The notes under the pieces: generated by a model
What the model was told of the DNA's origin: nothing
Databases searched by the model: none
What the model saw: the letters and a program-made list of their open reading frames with translations, nothing else
Translations under genes and position numbers: made by a program
Part shown: positions 32,008 through 41,100 of the stretch, in pieces
Position numbering within the stretch: the stretch's first letter is position 1
How the letters are laid out: the number at the start of each line of letters is the position of its first letter
Origin: Chthonomonas sp. UBA2362
Lineage (GTDB): Bacteria; Armatimonadota; Fimbriimonadia; Fimbriimonadales; Fimbriimonadaceae
Assembly (NCBI GenBank): GCA_002344135.1
Contig: DDTO01000004.1
Span: 420,473-484,472 of the forward strand
Length of the DNA: 64,000 nucleotides
Reading direction: 5' to 3'

Positions 32008-33132
32008 CTACGACGCGAGCAAACTGGTCGAGAACACGAGGCTTGGCTCGGCTCGCTCGATCAGACCATCGGTCGAATGGGCGCCCTCGATGGCGAGGCC
32101 GATCCAGTCGGCGAAGTTCGTCGAGTCTTCCAGATGTCCCGTCGCCATGCGCCAGACGGTCTCGGCCGAAAGCGGCTCTCGGCGATCGAGCGAAACCGCG
32201 AGGGCGCCGCGCAACTCGGCAAAGAAGTCGACCGGCCCCGAACTGGCCGGCGAGTCTAGGCCGATTCCAACGTCGATCCCCGCCTCCAGCATGCGCCGGA
32301 CCGGGCACGGTGGACATCCCAACCGAACATTCGATCGGGGGCAATGGGCGACCCTGACCCTTCCTTCGGCCAGCAAAGCGATCTCCTCGTCTACGATGTC
32401 GCAGACGTGGACGAACTGCGCACCGGGTCGGACGAGCCCGAGGCGTGCTAAAAGGCGAAGCACGGATTCGCCGGTGCTTCGAGTGGGATAGCCGGCTTGG
32501 TTGTAGAGGTCCGCGATCGGTCCCTTGCCTTCTCGAAAGAACTCGTTCTCGAAGGGCGTTTCGGCGACATGAATGCTGAACGGTCCGCCCTCGGCAAAGG
32601 ACCGAAGTGTGTCCTCGTCTACCGTGTACGGACTATGCGGCGAGACGTGGACCGGAGAAAACACTGACCGATTGGCCGCCGCGGCCTCCTCGACTTTGGC
32701 CCGTTTCGGGGCGGGGTCATCCCGCTCGAGGAAAGTGATGAGTTCCTGGTAGATAACTCCGCCGAGTCCCACCCCGGTGAGGGCCTCACCTGCGAAGGGC
32801 CGATCGGAGTGCTCTTCGATGAACCGGACTCCGGTAGCGACGTTCTCTCGGGCTGCCCGATGAGTATCGGATCGGACGCCTTGGAGGTCCTGAGCGGACT
32901 TCAATTGGGTCAAGCTCCGGATCCAGGGCCAATAGGCCCGATCGTCGATCGCATCCTGCAGACCGCGGTATTCGAGGTGGGAATGGGCATTGACGAACCC
33001 AGGCGACAGTACGTACCTCTCGGGAATCCCCGTATGAGGCCGAAGTTCGGTGATTTGCCCATCATCGACGACCACCTCCAGGCCGACTTCGAGGCGCCCC
33101 TTAACGACGACCCCGTAAGGCCGCAGGATCAC
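32008..33132 (-). CDS. Amidohydrolase, SsnA/Atz/TRZ-type (possible aminodeoxyfutalosine deaminase)
   Basis: 374 residues from GTG 33132, which forms GTGA with the stop of the prepilin gene. The longer in-frame extension is the prepilin gene read in another frame. Metal site: GFVNAHSHLE (HxH, about 46-55), HVAETPFENEF (His, about 197-207), RVRVAHCPRSNVRLG (His, about 260) and GIGLDSPASSG (Asp, about 297). These match deaminases of the Atz/TRZ group; the ETPFENEF loop resembles aminodeoxyfutalosine deaminase of the futalosine menaquinone pathway. No other menaquinone gene is nearby, so the substrate is inferred only. Confidence 0.8.
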   Translation of the reverse strand: MILRPYGVVVKGRLEVGLEVVVDDGQITELRPHTGIPERYVLSPGFVNAHSHLEYRGLQDAIDDRAYWPWIRSLTQLKSAQDLQGVRSDTHRAARENVATGVRFIEEHSDRPFAGEALTGVGLGGVIYQELITFLERDDPAPKRAKVEEAAAANRSVFSPVHVSPHSPYTVDEDTLRSFAEGGPFSIHVAETPFENEFFREGKGPIADLYNQAGYPTRSTGESVLRLLARLGLVRPGAQFVHVCDIVDEEIALLAEGRVRVAHCPRSNVRLGCPPCPVRRMLEAGIDVGIGLDSPASSGPVDFFAELRGALAVSLDRREPLSAETVWRMATGHLEDSTNFADWIGLAIEGAHSTDGLIERAEPSLVFSTSLLAS

Positions 33133-33800
33133 AGAGGAGTGTCCCAGGCAGCCTGGAGAGCGTCGTAGCTGAGAGACTTCACGTGCATGTCGCCGTAGAG
33201 CGTTCCGTAGCGATAGCCCTTCCAGAGACGGAAGATGTCTTGGGGAGCTTCGCCGATCCTCAGACGCCGGGTGCTGCCATGCCAGTGACCGGCGCCGTCG
33301 AACATGACGTTGACATTGGCCGGAAGCTCGAACGAGGTCTGGGAGAAGAACTTGAAAGCGATCTCGGTCCGGTAAAGGTAGCTCGTGCCGTATACGCGAT
33401 ACATCGTGGGCGCGGTCTGGAAGGTCATCCAGGGGTGGGAATCGAGGACTTCCGAGCCGTTGTCGGCGGGGCAGTGGAAGATCTCGGCGCTCTTCAAGTA
33501 GGGCTGAAGCACCTCGTGGAGCATCGGCATGTACGGGATGCGGGCTTGGAACTCCGGGTGGGCGTTCCAAATCTCTGGCGTGAAACGATCGGTCGGATCG
33601 ACGGCATGGGGGAAGATGTCGTCGTTCTCGGTCATGTAGAGAGAGATGGCGGCCCCGATTTGCTTCAGGTTGCTGATGCACTGGGTCTGCTTGGCGGCCA
33701 TCTTGGCTCGACTGAAGACCGGAAAGAGCAGCGCAGCCAAGATCGCGATGATCGCGATCACGACCAACAGCTCGATCAGGGTAAACGCGCGCCGCACCAC
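33129..33800 (-). CDS. Prepilin-type N-terminal cleavage/methylation domain protein
   Basis: 223 residues. The N-terminus MVRRAFTLIELLVVIAIIAI is a type IV prepilin signal: a short basic leader, then F-T-L-I-E with Glu at position 5 of the mature chain. The body is a pseudopilin-like globular domain with TQCISNLKQIGAAISLYMTE and a late YGDMHVKSLSYDA, typical of the numerous type II pseudopilin-like proteins in Armatimonadota and Planctomycetes. It probably joins a pilus-like or secretion fibre or is a surface antigen. It is coupled to the amidohydrolase by a GTGA overlap. Confidence 0.88.
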   Translation of the reverse strand: MVRRAFTLIELLVVIAIIAILAALLFPVFSRAKMAAKQTQCISNLKQIGAAISLYMTENDDIFPHAVDPTDRFTPEIWNAHPEFQARIPYMPMLHEVLQPYLKSAEIFHCPADNGSEVLDSHPWMTFQTAPTMYRVYGTSYLYRTEIAFKFFSQTSFELPANVNVMFDGAGHWHGSTRRLRIGEAPQDIFRLWKGYRYGTLYGDMHVKSLSYDALQAAWDTPL

Positions 33801-33875
33801 TCACGTAGTTTACGCTCGCCGGCGCGGAGTGATTCCGGAGTCCTGTCGTACTTCGCGAAGGCGTAGAATAGGGCG

Positions 33876-35054
33876 ATGAATCGAATCGGCATTCTCGTTC
33901 TCGCATCGGTCCTGCTCGTAGGATGCGGTGGGGGTGGAGGTGGGGGCGGCGGAAACCCTGGACCCAACGATCCCGGATACATCAGCCTCTTGGATGCCGC
34001 TACCGAGGCACGCGTCGACCAGGTCGTCCGCGACTATCAGTTCACGAACCATATCGCAGGAGCGACGGTCGGCGTCGTGAAGGATAACAAGGTCGTCCTC
34101 GTCAAAGGCTACGGCGTCTCGGACCTCGGGCCTGGCACTTCCGCAGACGCCAACACGCCGTTCGAGATCGGCTCCTGCTCGAAGAGTTTCACCGCTTTCG
34201 GGCTTCTTCGCATGCTGGACGATCCCTCGCTCATCACGAAGCCGGGGATCGCCGCGCTGGCCCTCGACGAGCGAGTGGCGGTCTACCTGGCCGATAGTCC
34301 TAACGTGGCGATACCTCCTGCGTGGGAGAACATCACGGTGCGCGAACTCCTGAGCATGACGAGCGGTATCCCCGACGGGTCGAGCAACACGAAGATCTGG
34401 CAGGTCATCGTCGCCGAGGCTGCGGCGAAGGGAGTCGACTTCGGTCCCGGCACCGGGTACTGCTACAGCAACCCGGGCTACATGCTCCTCGGCGAGGTGA
34501 TCCAGCAGTTGAGCGGCCTGGCTTACGCCGACTACATGAAGCAGTACGTGTTCACTCCGCTCGGCCTCACGAACACGATCGTCCACCTGCCTGGGAACAC
34601 ACCGGCGACGCTGTCCAAGGGGTATTCGTGGCAGGGCTCGGCTTGGATCGAGCCGGCCAAGCGCTCGCCGCTCTCGTCTTTCTCGTCGGGCGCCGTCGTG
34701 ACGACTGCCGGTGACCTAGCCAAGTTTCTCCTTGCGCTCGAACAGAAGAAAATACTCAAGCCGGCCACCTACGAGGCAATGTGGACCGCGGTCGAGCTTC
34801 CCACGCGCTCCAGCCAGTGGGGTCTCGGGTGGAACGTCGTCGAGACCGAGGACTATAAGATCTACCGGAAGGACGGAGGCTTGCCAGGCTACTCGGCCCA
34901 GATGTCGATCTACGTCCACGCGGGAGTAAGCGTCGCGCTCTGCACGAACGAGACCAGCGTCCCCACAAGCCAGATCGTAGCGGATATCGTCGCCGCGATC
35001 AAGGACGTGGAGACCGAGCCGAATCCGCCGGGACCCCAGTCGGATTGCGATTAG
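33876..35054 (+). CDS. Serine beta-lactamase-like (class C/DD-peptidase type) lipoprotein
   Basis: 392 residues. Lipoprotein signal ending VLLVGCG followed by nine glycines (about 17-26), a flexible tether. The SxxK motif is SCSKS (about 103) and the YxN motif is YSNPGY (about 198). The HxG/KTG-like motif is less clear near residue 330 (KDGGLPGY, HxG replaced). Family members are DD-carboxypeptidases, esterases or beta-lactamases, probably acting in the periplasm or on the cell surface. It is divergent from the prepilin gene with a 75-bp gap. Confidence 0.85.
   Translation: MNRIGILVLASVLLVGCGGGGGGGGGNPGPNDPGYISLLDAATEARVDQVVRDYQFTNHIAGATVGVVKDNKVVLVKGYGVSDLGPGTSADANTPFEIGSCSKSFTAFGLLRMLDDPSLITKPGIAALALDERVAVYLADSPNVAIPPAWENITVRELLSMTSGIPDGSSNTKIWQVIVAEAAAKGVDFGPGTGYCYSNPGYMLLGEVIQQLSGLAYADYMKQYVFTPLGLTNTIVHLPGNTPATLSKGYSWQGSAWIEPAKRSPLSSFSSGAVVTTAGDLAKFLLALEQKKILKPATYEAMWTAVELPTRSSQWGLGWNVVETEDYKIYRKDGGLPGYSAQMSIYVHAGVSVALCTNETSVPTSQIVADIVAAIKDVETEPNPPGPQSDCD
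33921..33952 (+). other. G-rich tract coding for the polyglycine linker (possible G-quadruplex)
   Basis: The stretch contains GGTGGGGGTGGAGGTGGGGG on the coding strand, just downstream of the lipobox Cys codon. It can in principle form a G-quadruplex near the 5' end of the mRNA or be unstable in replication. No frameshift is present in this copy. Confidence 0.35.
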
Positions 35055-35158
35055 GGATCCGATCCCGTCCGCCAGGCAAAAAGCCAGCAACAGTACGGGC
35101 CAGCCGGTGGGGTTTTCCTCGTATAGTGGTGACTGTAACTGATCTATTGGAGGCAACA

Positions 35159-36175
35159 ATGTTTCGTTCTGCTTTACGGCTGCTTGCAGTCTCGATCCCG
35201 CTGGCGCTCATCGGACCGGCGATGGCGATCGGCCCCGATAACCAGGTCGTCGGCGGCGCGATCGGGTCCCAATGGGGCGGTGTCGTTCGCATCCTGTTGA
35301 ACACGAACGTCGGTGCGAATACCGGCTCGTTCAATGGGACGGGGACGATCATCGGCAACGTGAACCAGCAGGGCCAGGGTTGGTATTGCATCCTGACGGC
35401 CGACCATGTCGTGAGTACCAATGGGCCGGGCGACCCGACCGCAGCAGGGATCGGCGCAGTCCAGATGAATTCCGTGGGCAATGGAGGCGACGATGGTGTT
35501 GCCGCATGGCCGGTCATGGCGGGCTACGCCGTCAGAACCAAGTCTCTCTTCGGCCCGGCATCGGCGGTCGATCTCGCTCTGGTTGCTGTCAACTACGGCG
35601 CGTATAACGCTGGAAACGATATCTATGTTCGGAATCTGGTTGCCGACAACTCGCACCGAACGTTTTCGATCATCGGCTTCGGCCAAGAGGCAAGACGCGT
35701 TGCGACGGGGTACCAAGGCGTTGGAAACTACGGAACGCAACGGTACGAGAACAACGTCGTCAACCGATACTCTCCCAATTTTAGCAATGGCGGCTATACA
35801 TACGACGCCGTCATTTCCAAGATCATCTTCGATCCGGGCACCGTGTTTCCCGGGACGGGGGCAGCCTACGACGGTGATTCCGGAGCGCCACTGTTCACGA
35901 GCGGCGTCGCTTCCGAGCCGGGTCAGGGGATCTCGTACTACGCTTACGACGTGTTCGGCGTGCATCAAGGTGGGCAAGGACGGGGAGTCGGTCGGCAGTT
36001 CCGAGACTACGGCATGGATCAGTACCACGTTTGGCTTAGCGGGACGACCGGTACGCATGATGGCCAAAACTACATCAGTCACATAAACCGAGTGTGCGGA
36101 ATGGTGCCGGAGCCTAGCACCCTCGTAGCCCTTTCGCTCGGCGCCCTCGCGCTGTTGCGCAGACGACGCAGATAG
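35159..36175 (+). CDS. PEP-CTERM trypsin-like serine protease
   Basis: 338 residues from ATG 35159 with a strong ribosome-binding site (TTGGAGGCAACA). A signal peptide (MFRSALRLLAVSIPLALIGP) is followed by a trypsin-like fold with the His in WYCILTADHVV (about 82), Asp in SAVDLALVAVN (about 140) and Ser in AAYDGDSGAPLF (about 243). The C-terminus is VPEPSTLVALSLGALALLRR plus more Arg, a PEP-CTERM sorting tail. The protein should be cut by exosortase after export and may process or anchor surface material. No exosortase gene is in the window. Confidence 0.87.
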   Translation: MFRSALRLLAVSIPLALIGPAMAIGPDNQVVGGAIGSQWGGVVRILLNTNVGANTGSFNGTGTIIGNVNQQGQGWYCILTADHVVSTNGPGDPTAAGIGAVQMNSVGNGGDDGVAAWPVMAGYAVRTKSLFGPASAVDLALVAVNYGAYNAGNDIYVRNLVADNSHRTFSIIGFGQEARRVATGYQGVGNYGTQRYENNVVNRYSPNFSNGGYTYDAVISKIIFDPGTVFPGTGAAYDGDSGAPLFTSGVASEPGQGISYYAYDVFGVHQGGQGRGVGRQFRDYGMDQYHVWLSGTTGTHDGQNYISHINRVCGMVPEPSTLVALSLGALALLRRRRR

Positions 36176-36186
36176 GTGCATCTCGA

Positions 36187-36212
36187 CGCGGCAGGGATCT
36201 GTCTCTGCCGCG
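36187..36212 (+). terminator. Hairpin after the PEP-CTERM protease gene
   Basis: CGCGGCAG, 10-nt loop, CTGCCGCG, 12 bp after the stop codon. No T run follows, so it may be a weak or Rho-assisted terminator. Confidence 0.45.
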
Positions 36213-36266
36213 GTCTGGGCTGGCTCTCGTTGCCGGAAACGCTGTTCGGAATGGTAGCCTAGGCCC

Positions 36267-36728
36267 ATGTTCTCTCTGGCCTTTGCGGTCGTCGGCGCCT
36301 TCACGACCGACCCCATCGACCAACTGGCATGGCTGGCCGGCGATTGGTCGTGTCCCAAGTGGGGAGGTACTTTCGAGGAGCGTTGGTCGCCGCCCTCCGC
36401 GGGCACGATGATGGGTACCGGACGCCTGATCGTGGACGGGAAGACGACGTTCATGGAGTTCCTTTCGATCGAGAGCGTCGACGGCGTCTTGACGATGTTC
36501 ATTCTCCTGGGCAAGCCGTCCAAGAGCGTCGCCGCACCGGTAGCCTTCAAGATGACGAAGGCCAACGCCGGGGAGGCCGTCTTCGAGTGCCCGACCAACG
36601 ACTTTCCCTCGAAGATCACCTACTCGAAGCAGGCGGGAGCGCTCCTGTGCGTGATCGAGGGCGTCGAGAAAGAGAAGCCCGCGCGGGAGGAGTTCCGGTT
36701 CACTCCCATCCGCGCGGGCGGTCGTTAG
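36267..36728 (+). CDS. DUF6265-type protein
   Basis: 153 residues. A hydrophobic start (MFSLAFAVVGAFTTDPID) suggests export or anchoring. The body begins LAWLAGDWSCPKWGGTFEER, the W-G-D-W-x-C signature of DUF6265, and continues as a beta-barrel-like run (MMGTGRLIVDGKTTFMEFLS). These small proteins have a lipocalin-like or calycin-like fold and unknown ligand. It is convergent with the dockerin gene, with a 12-bp gap. Confidence 0.75.
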   Translation: MFSLAFAVVGAFTTDPIDQLAWLAGDWSCPKWGGTFEERWSPPSAGTMMGTGRLIVDGKTTFMEFLSIESVDGVLTMFILLGKPSKSVAAPVAFKMTKANAGEAVFECPTNDFPSKITYSKQAGALLCVIEGVEKEKPAREEFRFTPIRAGGR

Positions 36729-36740
36729 GTCTCTCCTTGG

Positions 36741-37898
36741 CTAGTCGCCGACCATTCCGAAGTTGAAGCTCATGATGGCGAAGTCGCCGATGTCGACGGA
36801 GCCGTCACCGTTGGTGTCGCCATTCGTATCGTAACCGGGATCACCTTCATTGGTGCCGAAGGCCGTCGAGATGATGGCGAAGTCGCCGATAGCCACCTCG
36901 TTATCGTGATCGCAATCCCCGTTGAAAAGCTCCACCATAAGGTTCTCGATCTGGCTGCCGAGAACGACCGAGACACCCTTTACGAGGGACGTATGGAACC
37001 TGAATTTCAGGGTCGCCGGTCCGATTGCAGTAGGCGTACAAGTGAAGGATCCGCCGGCCCCATAGTTTCCGTCCAAGGTTTCGACCAGGCCCGCGCCCTG
37101 CCACACTTCGATCACGAGGGAACCGCCCGCCGTCGGGCCCTCGTAAGCCTCGAGGATCGCGGTGCCGCTCACGCTGGGCCGCCGGGAGACGTACCGCAAA
37201 GCGTTGGCCATCAGCTTGGCGCCATCCGTGTTTTGATCCCACCACGAGGCGGACACCGCATTGGAAGGCGGATAAAAGCCTAGGTCGGCGCGGCGCGGAT
37301 GCGGGCCGACGGCAACCAAAGTGCGCCCGTCCGACCAGAGGGCGATCTTTGTGGCTCCTGGCCGCACGGCCGTCGTGTTCGGCCGGAAGCTGGACGTCCC
37401 TCCCGAGAACGTGGCGACCCCGTTCATGATCGGATGCAAGGGATCGAGCACGGTTCCGAGGGTCTGCAAGGTTCCCGAGGTGTTTCCGCCTTGACTGACG
37501 ATGCATTCGTAGGTATTGGCTTCGGCCAGCCATCGGCCGGCGAGAAAGCGGTTCGCGGTGGTCGTGCTGTTCGCGAAGGTGGATACCACGACGCCTCCCC
37601 CGGAATCGACATAGTCGGCGAGCACGTCGCCGAGGGCGACATTGCTCTGGAAGTTCACGTTGCTCCAAACAAGGACCGCATCGTAGGCCTGCAGTTGGGC
37701 AAGAGTCGGCGTCGCGCTCGTGGCGTTGATGATGTCGACCGCCGTAAAGAGGCCCGTATTAAGGAGCTTCGTCTGGGGGTCGGTAAAGTTGGGTCCGATC
37801 GTCGAGTTCGCGGCGGCGCAGATCGCCACGCTGACCGCCATCGAAGTGGTGAGAGATGCCGCGGCGCAGGCGGCGAAAGCAAAAGCTCGATACTTCAT
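36741..37898 (-). CDS. Secreted dockerin-type protein
   Basis: 385 residues from ATG 37898, with a good ribosome-binding site (GGGAGGAG). A signal peptide (MKYRAFAFAACAAASLTTSM) is followed by a flavodoxin-like or ThuA/GATase-like part (LAQLQAYDAVLVWSNVNFQS, LADYVDSGGGVVVSTFANST). A beta-sandwich lies before the end. The last 60 residues carry two calcium-binding dockerin loops: DCDHDNEVAIGDFAIISTAF and DTNGDGSVDIGDFAIMSFNF. Dockerins bind cohesins or simply act as calcium-stabilised ends in this phylum. The function of the main part is not known. Confidence 0.8.
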   Translation of the reverse strand: MKYRAFAFAACAAASLTTSMAVSVAICAAANSTIGPNFTDPQTKLLNTGLFTAVDIINATSATPTLAQLQAYDAVLVWSNVNFQSNVALGDVLADYVDSGGGVVVSTFANSTTTANRFLAGRWLAEANTYECIVSQGGNTSGTLQTLGTVLDPLHPIMNGVATFSGGTSSFRPNTTAVRPGATKIALWSDGRTLVAVGPHPRRADLGFYPPSNAVSASWWDQNTDGAKLMANALRYVSRRPSVSGTAILEAYEGPTAGGSLVIEVWQGAGLVETLDGNYGAGGSFTCTPTAIGPATLKFRFHTSLVKGVSVVLGSQIENLMVELFNGDCDHDNEVAIGDFAIISTAFGTNEGDPGYDTNGDTNGDGSVDIGDFAIMSFNFGMVGD

Positions 37899-38121
37899 AA
37901 CTCCTCCCGGCGCGCGGCAACCCGCGCACACCTCTCTGTATGATACAACAGGCTCTCACTCGCGGAATCGACGGTGCATGCGAGGGCAGCATAACCGTCG
38001 GACTCCCTTCTCCTGCGCCTCACCAAGCCCGGTTTACCCATGTACCTCAGGCGCAGGCGAGGGGCAAGGGGAGAGGTAAGACTGTGGGCGAGGGCGGCCG
38101 GCCGGTTCAGGCCAGGCGGTG
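37899..38121. repeat. Intergenic stretch with an inverted repeat and CTTCTCC/GGGAGAGG ends
   Basis: The gap upstream of the dockerin gene and downstream of the giant gene holds CCTGCGCCT near 38013 and AGGCGCAGG near 38050, a perfect inverted pair, flanked by CTTCTCC and GGGAGAGG. It resembles the other REP-like regions. I saw no gene in it. Confidence 0.5.
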
Positions 38122-41100
38122 TTAGCGCCGAAACCGGCCGCCCGGCACTAGTGCGTAGTACCCGTCCAGCGGGCCGAGAAGGTGCGCGCGAGGCTGAACG
38201 AGGACCGGGGCACTCGCTTCGGACCAAGTCTTCATCGCCCCGGTCGCTTCGATCGTGGCGAAGCCTGGCTCGAGCAAGCCTGCAGCCATCGCGGCGAGGC
38301 TTGAGAGCGGTCCGCGTACCCGCACGCTGATTTGTGAAGCATAGCGTCGCATCGCCTCGGCCGCGCGGACGATTTGCCATCCCGCGATGAAGGCGACGGA
38401 TCGCCCCAAGACGATCGGATAGCGCATTTCGATGCCCGCCAGTTCACCGACGCCGAGCACGTCCAGGTAGAGAACGGCTCGGCTTACCGCGGCGAGAGGG
38501 GTTTGGCTGGGCTTGCCTTGGTCGTCGACGACGATCTCGACAGAGCTAGGGTTGCCCAGGGCGGGCAACCGAAGGATGCCAGGAGTTACCAGCCCAGGCT
38601 CGCTCTCGAACGTTACCGCTCGATGGCTGCCAAAGCCGACCTCGGCGTAACGCATCGGAGTTCGCTTGGGGACTCCGCCGTTGAGGCGGATCGCCGTTTC
38701 GGCATTCGGTTTGGCATTCGACCCATCGAGGTACTCGCGTACGATGTCTCGCATGGTCCGTTCATTCTTCGGCGGAGCCGGCAGCACGAAGGTCGTCCAG
38801 TCCTCCGGGTCGAAGAGTTCGATCGGCGGCTCGGGCACCGGCGCCCCGGCCCCGATTCCTCGAAGGTGCCGATCGAAGAATCCGATCGCACCCTCGCGCA
38901 TGGGTCTGCTGTAGTCGTGGCTGCCAGGGAAGATCTGGCAGTCCACTGCAGCGGCTGCCCCCACGAGGGCGTACTCGCGACGAAGCTTCGCATAGGTCTT
39001 GCGCGTCGCGCCGGGCGGGAACTCCGGATCATCCTCGGCTCCCAGGATGAGGACGGGCTTCGGCGCCTGGATTGCCAGAATGTCCGACCGGTCGCCCACT
39101 TGAACCGTACCGGGGACATGATTACACAGGCAGCCATTGTCGGGTGCGTCCTCGAGGCTTGCCGCGTAAACGACGGGAATCGCCACGCTAAAACGATCGT
39201 CGGCGGCAAACGCATAGAGCGTGGCCAGGCCGCCTCCCGATGCGCCGGTGATTCCAACGCGGGACATGTCGGCATCAGGTCGCGTGGCGAGGTAGTCGAG
39301 GCCTCGGATGATGTCCCACACGTAGATTCCCGTCGCGTTGGTGCCGAGGAAAAGGTTCCAATCGTTGTGATCGCCCTCGGCCCGGCGCTCGATTGGCCGA
39401 TCGCCTTCGAACGAATGACCGGGACTGTCGATGGCGATCGCCAGGTAGCCACGAAGGGCGGAGAAGGCGGCTCGAAGTTGCACACGATCCTGCCCCTTCT
39501 TGTAGGCCCAGTGTCCGTTCACGTGTACGATAACCGGCAGCCTCTGGGGCTGTCCGACGACTTCAGGTACGTACACGTGGGCGGTCACGAAGAACGACGG
39601 TCGGCTCTCGTAGACGACTTTCTCGATTCTGTAGCCCGGACGCTGGATGATCCCGGTGAGCCTCGCGTTAAGCGGCGTCCGGGTGGGTGACGGATCCAAA
39701 CCGAGGCACCGCAATAACTCTGCACGCCGACGTCGGCGATCTGTCTCGAATTCGGTTCCGCTTGAGGGCACCGGTCGGCGGGCCAGAGTCTGGACTTGCG
39801 AGCGCAGGAACCGGTTGGCGATCTCACGGCCCCTGCCTTTCAGGACGTCGTCGTCCGCCTCTCCAGGCACCGGAACAAGGGAATTCATGCCCTGCTCTTT
39901 GGCGATCACCTCGCCGAGGGTCAAGAAGGGAATGCCCAGGGCGTTGAGGAAATCGGGAACGAGGGCCGTCGTGAAGGCGGCCCCTTCGGTCCCGGCATCC
40001 ACCAGGATGACCGGCTTGGCGCGTCCGTTCGATTCCAGGATCGTCCGCAATGCGGCTGCCGCGGTTGGGTAGGTGAGGTTCTGAATGAGTCGTGCCTGAA
40101 TCAGCCAGACTTCGCCCTTGCCGTGCCGGAGCCTGGCAACGCCGCCCGATCCAAAAACCTCCCATCCCGCCCCTGCGATGAAGGACTGCCCGAGAATTCC
40201 CGGTGCGACAACACGCGCCAGACCAAGGGCGTCGCCAGGGTCAAAGACATTCGGTTCGGGATGGTTGCGAGTGCGGATCGGGGGCAGCCAGTCGAGTGGA
40301 TAGCGACCGCTGACATAGTCCTGCTGCAGGACGATCAGCCTCATTCCGCGAGCCACCGGCTCCAGGAGTTTGCGCTTCGTCCCTTTGTCGAAAAACCGGA
40401 AGAACTTCCAGGCGCGGGGGGCGAGGAGGATGGTGCCGTGCTTCTCAGGATCGAGGACTTTGGGGTCGAGATAGGTCATCGCCTCTTCGGTCGAATAGAT
40501 CGGAGGCGTCGGACCTCGCTGCGACGGGACAATTCTGTAGGGCGTCTCCTCGGCCTGCCAAGGGAAGCGAAGCACTTCGCCATCGATCTTCATCTCGAAC
40601 GCGAGGCAGTGCCCCCAGCGCTCGCGCGGTATCCGTGCAAACCAGCGCTCTTCGCGAGAGTCTCGTCGCATGGGTATTCGGTGGAAGAAAGTCGAACTGG
40701 GGAGGGGCTTGTGAAGGAGCCATGCCCCGTCAACGCCCTCTTCTGGGACCCAGGCTTCGACGAATCCGTCCACAGACTTCCACCTGAGCAGTTCGGATTC
40801 GACGACCGATCTTGCCGGTGAGGGTAAGAGGGGATCGGCTGTTGTGGGCAGTGCCTTGATGCGTATCGCCTCGTCGACCAAGGGCTTAAGCTGATCGCGC
40901 CATTGGAAGGTGTTCGTCCGCATCCGCAGCCGCTCGGTGAACGGGCGATAGAACGGCTCGTCGACGAGGCTTTGCCAGGCTGAAACGGCAGAGTCGAGAT
41001 CACTTGCGAGCAGGGCACTCGACCCACGTGAGCCGGTCAGCCGTTCGAGCGTGGCCAACGTATAGGCCGCGCGGAACCGCGAAGCATAGTAGAGCGCCAG

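Noticed and set aside
33133..33906. Long N-terminal extension of the amidohydrolase reading frame
   Set aside because: The extension is the prepilin gene in another frame. The GTG at 33132 that forms GTGA with the prepilin stop is a better start.
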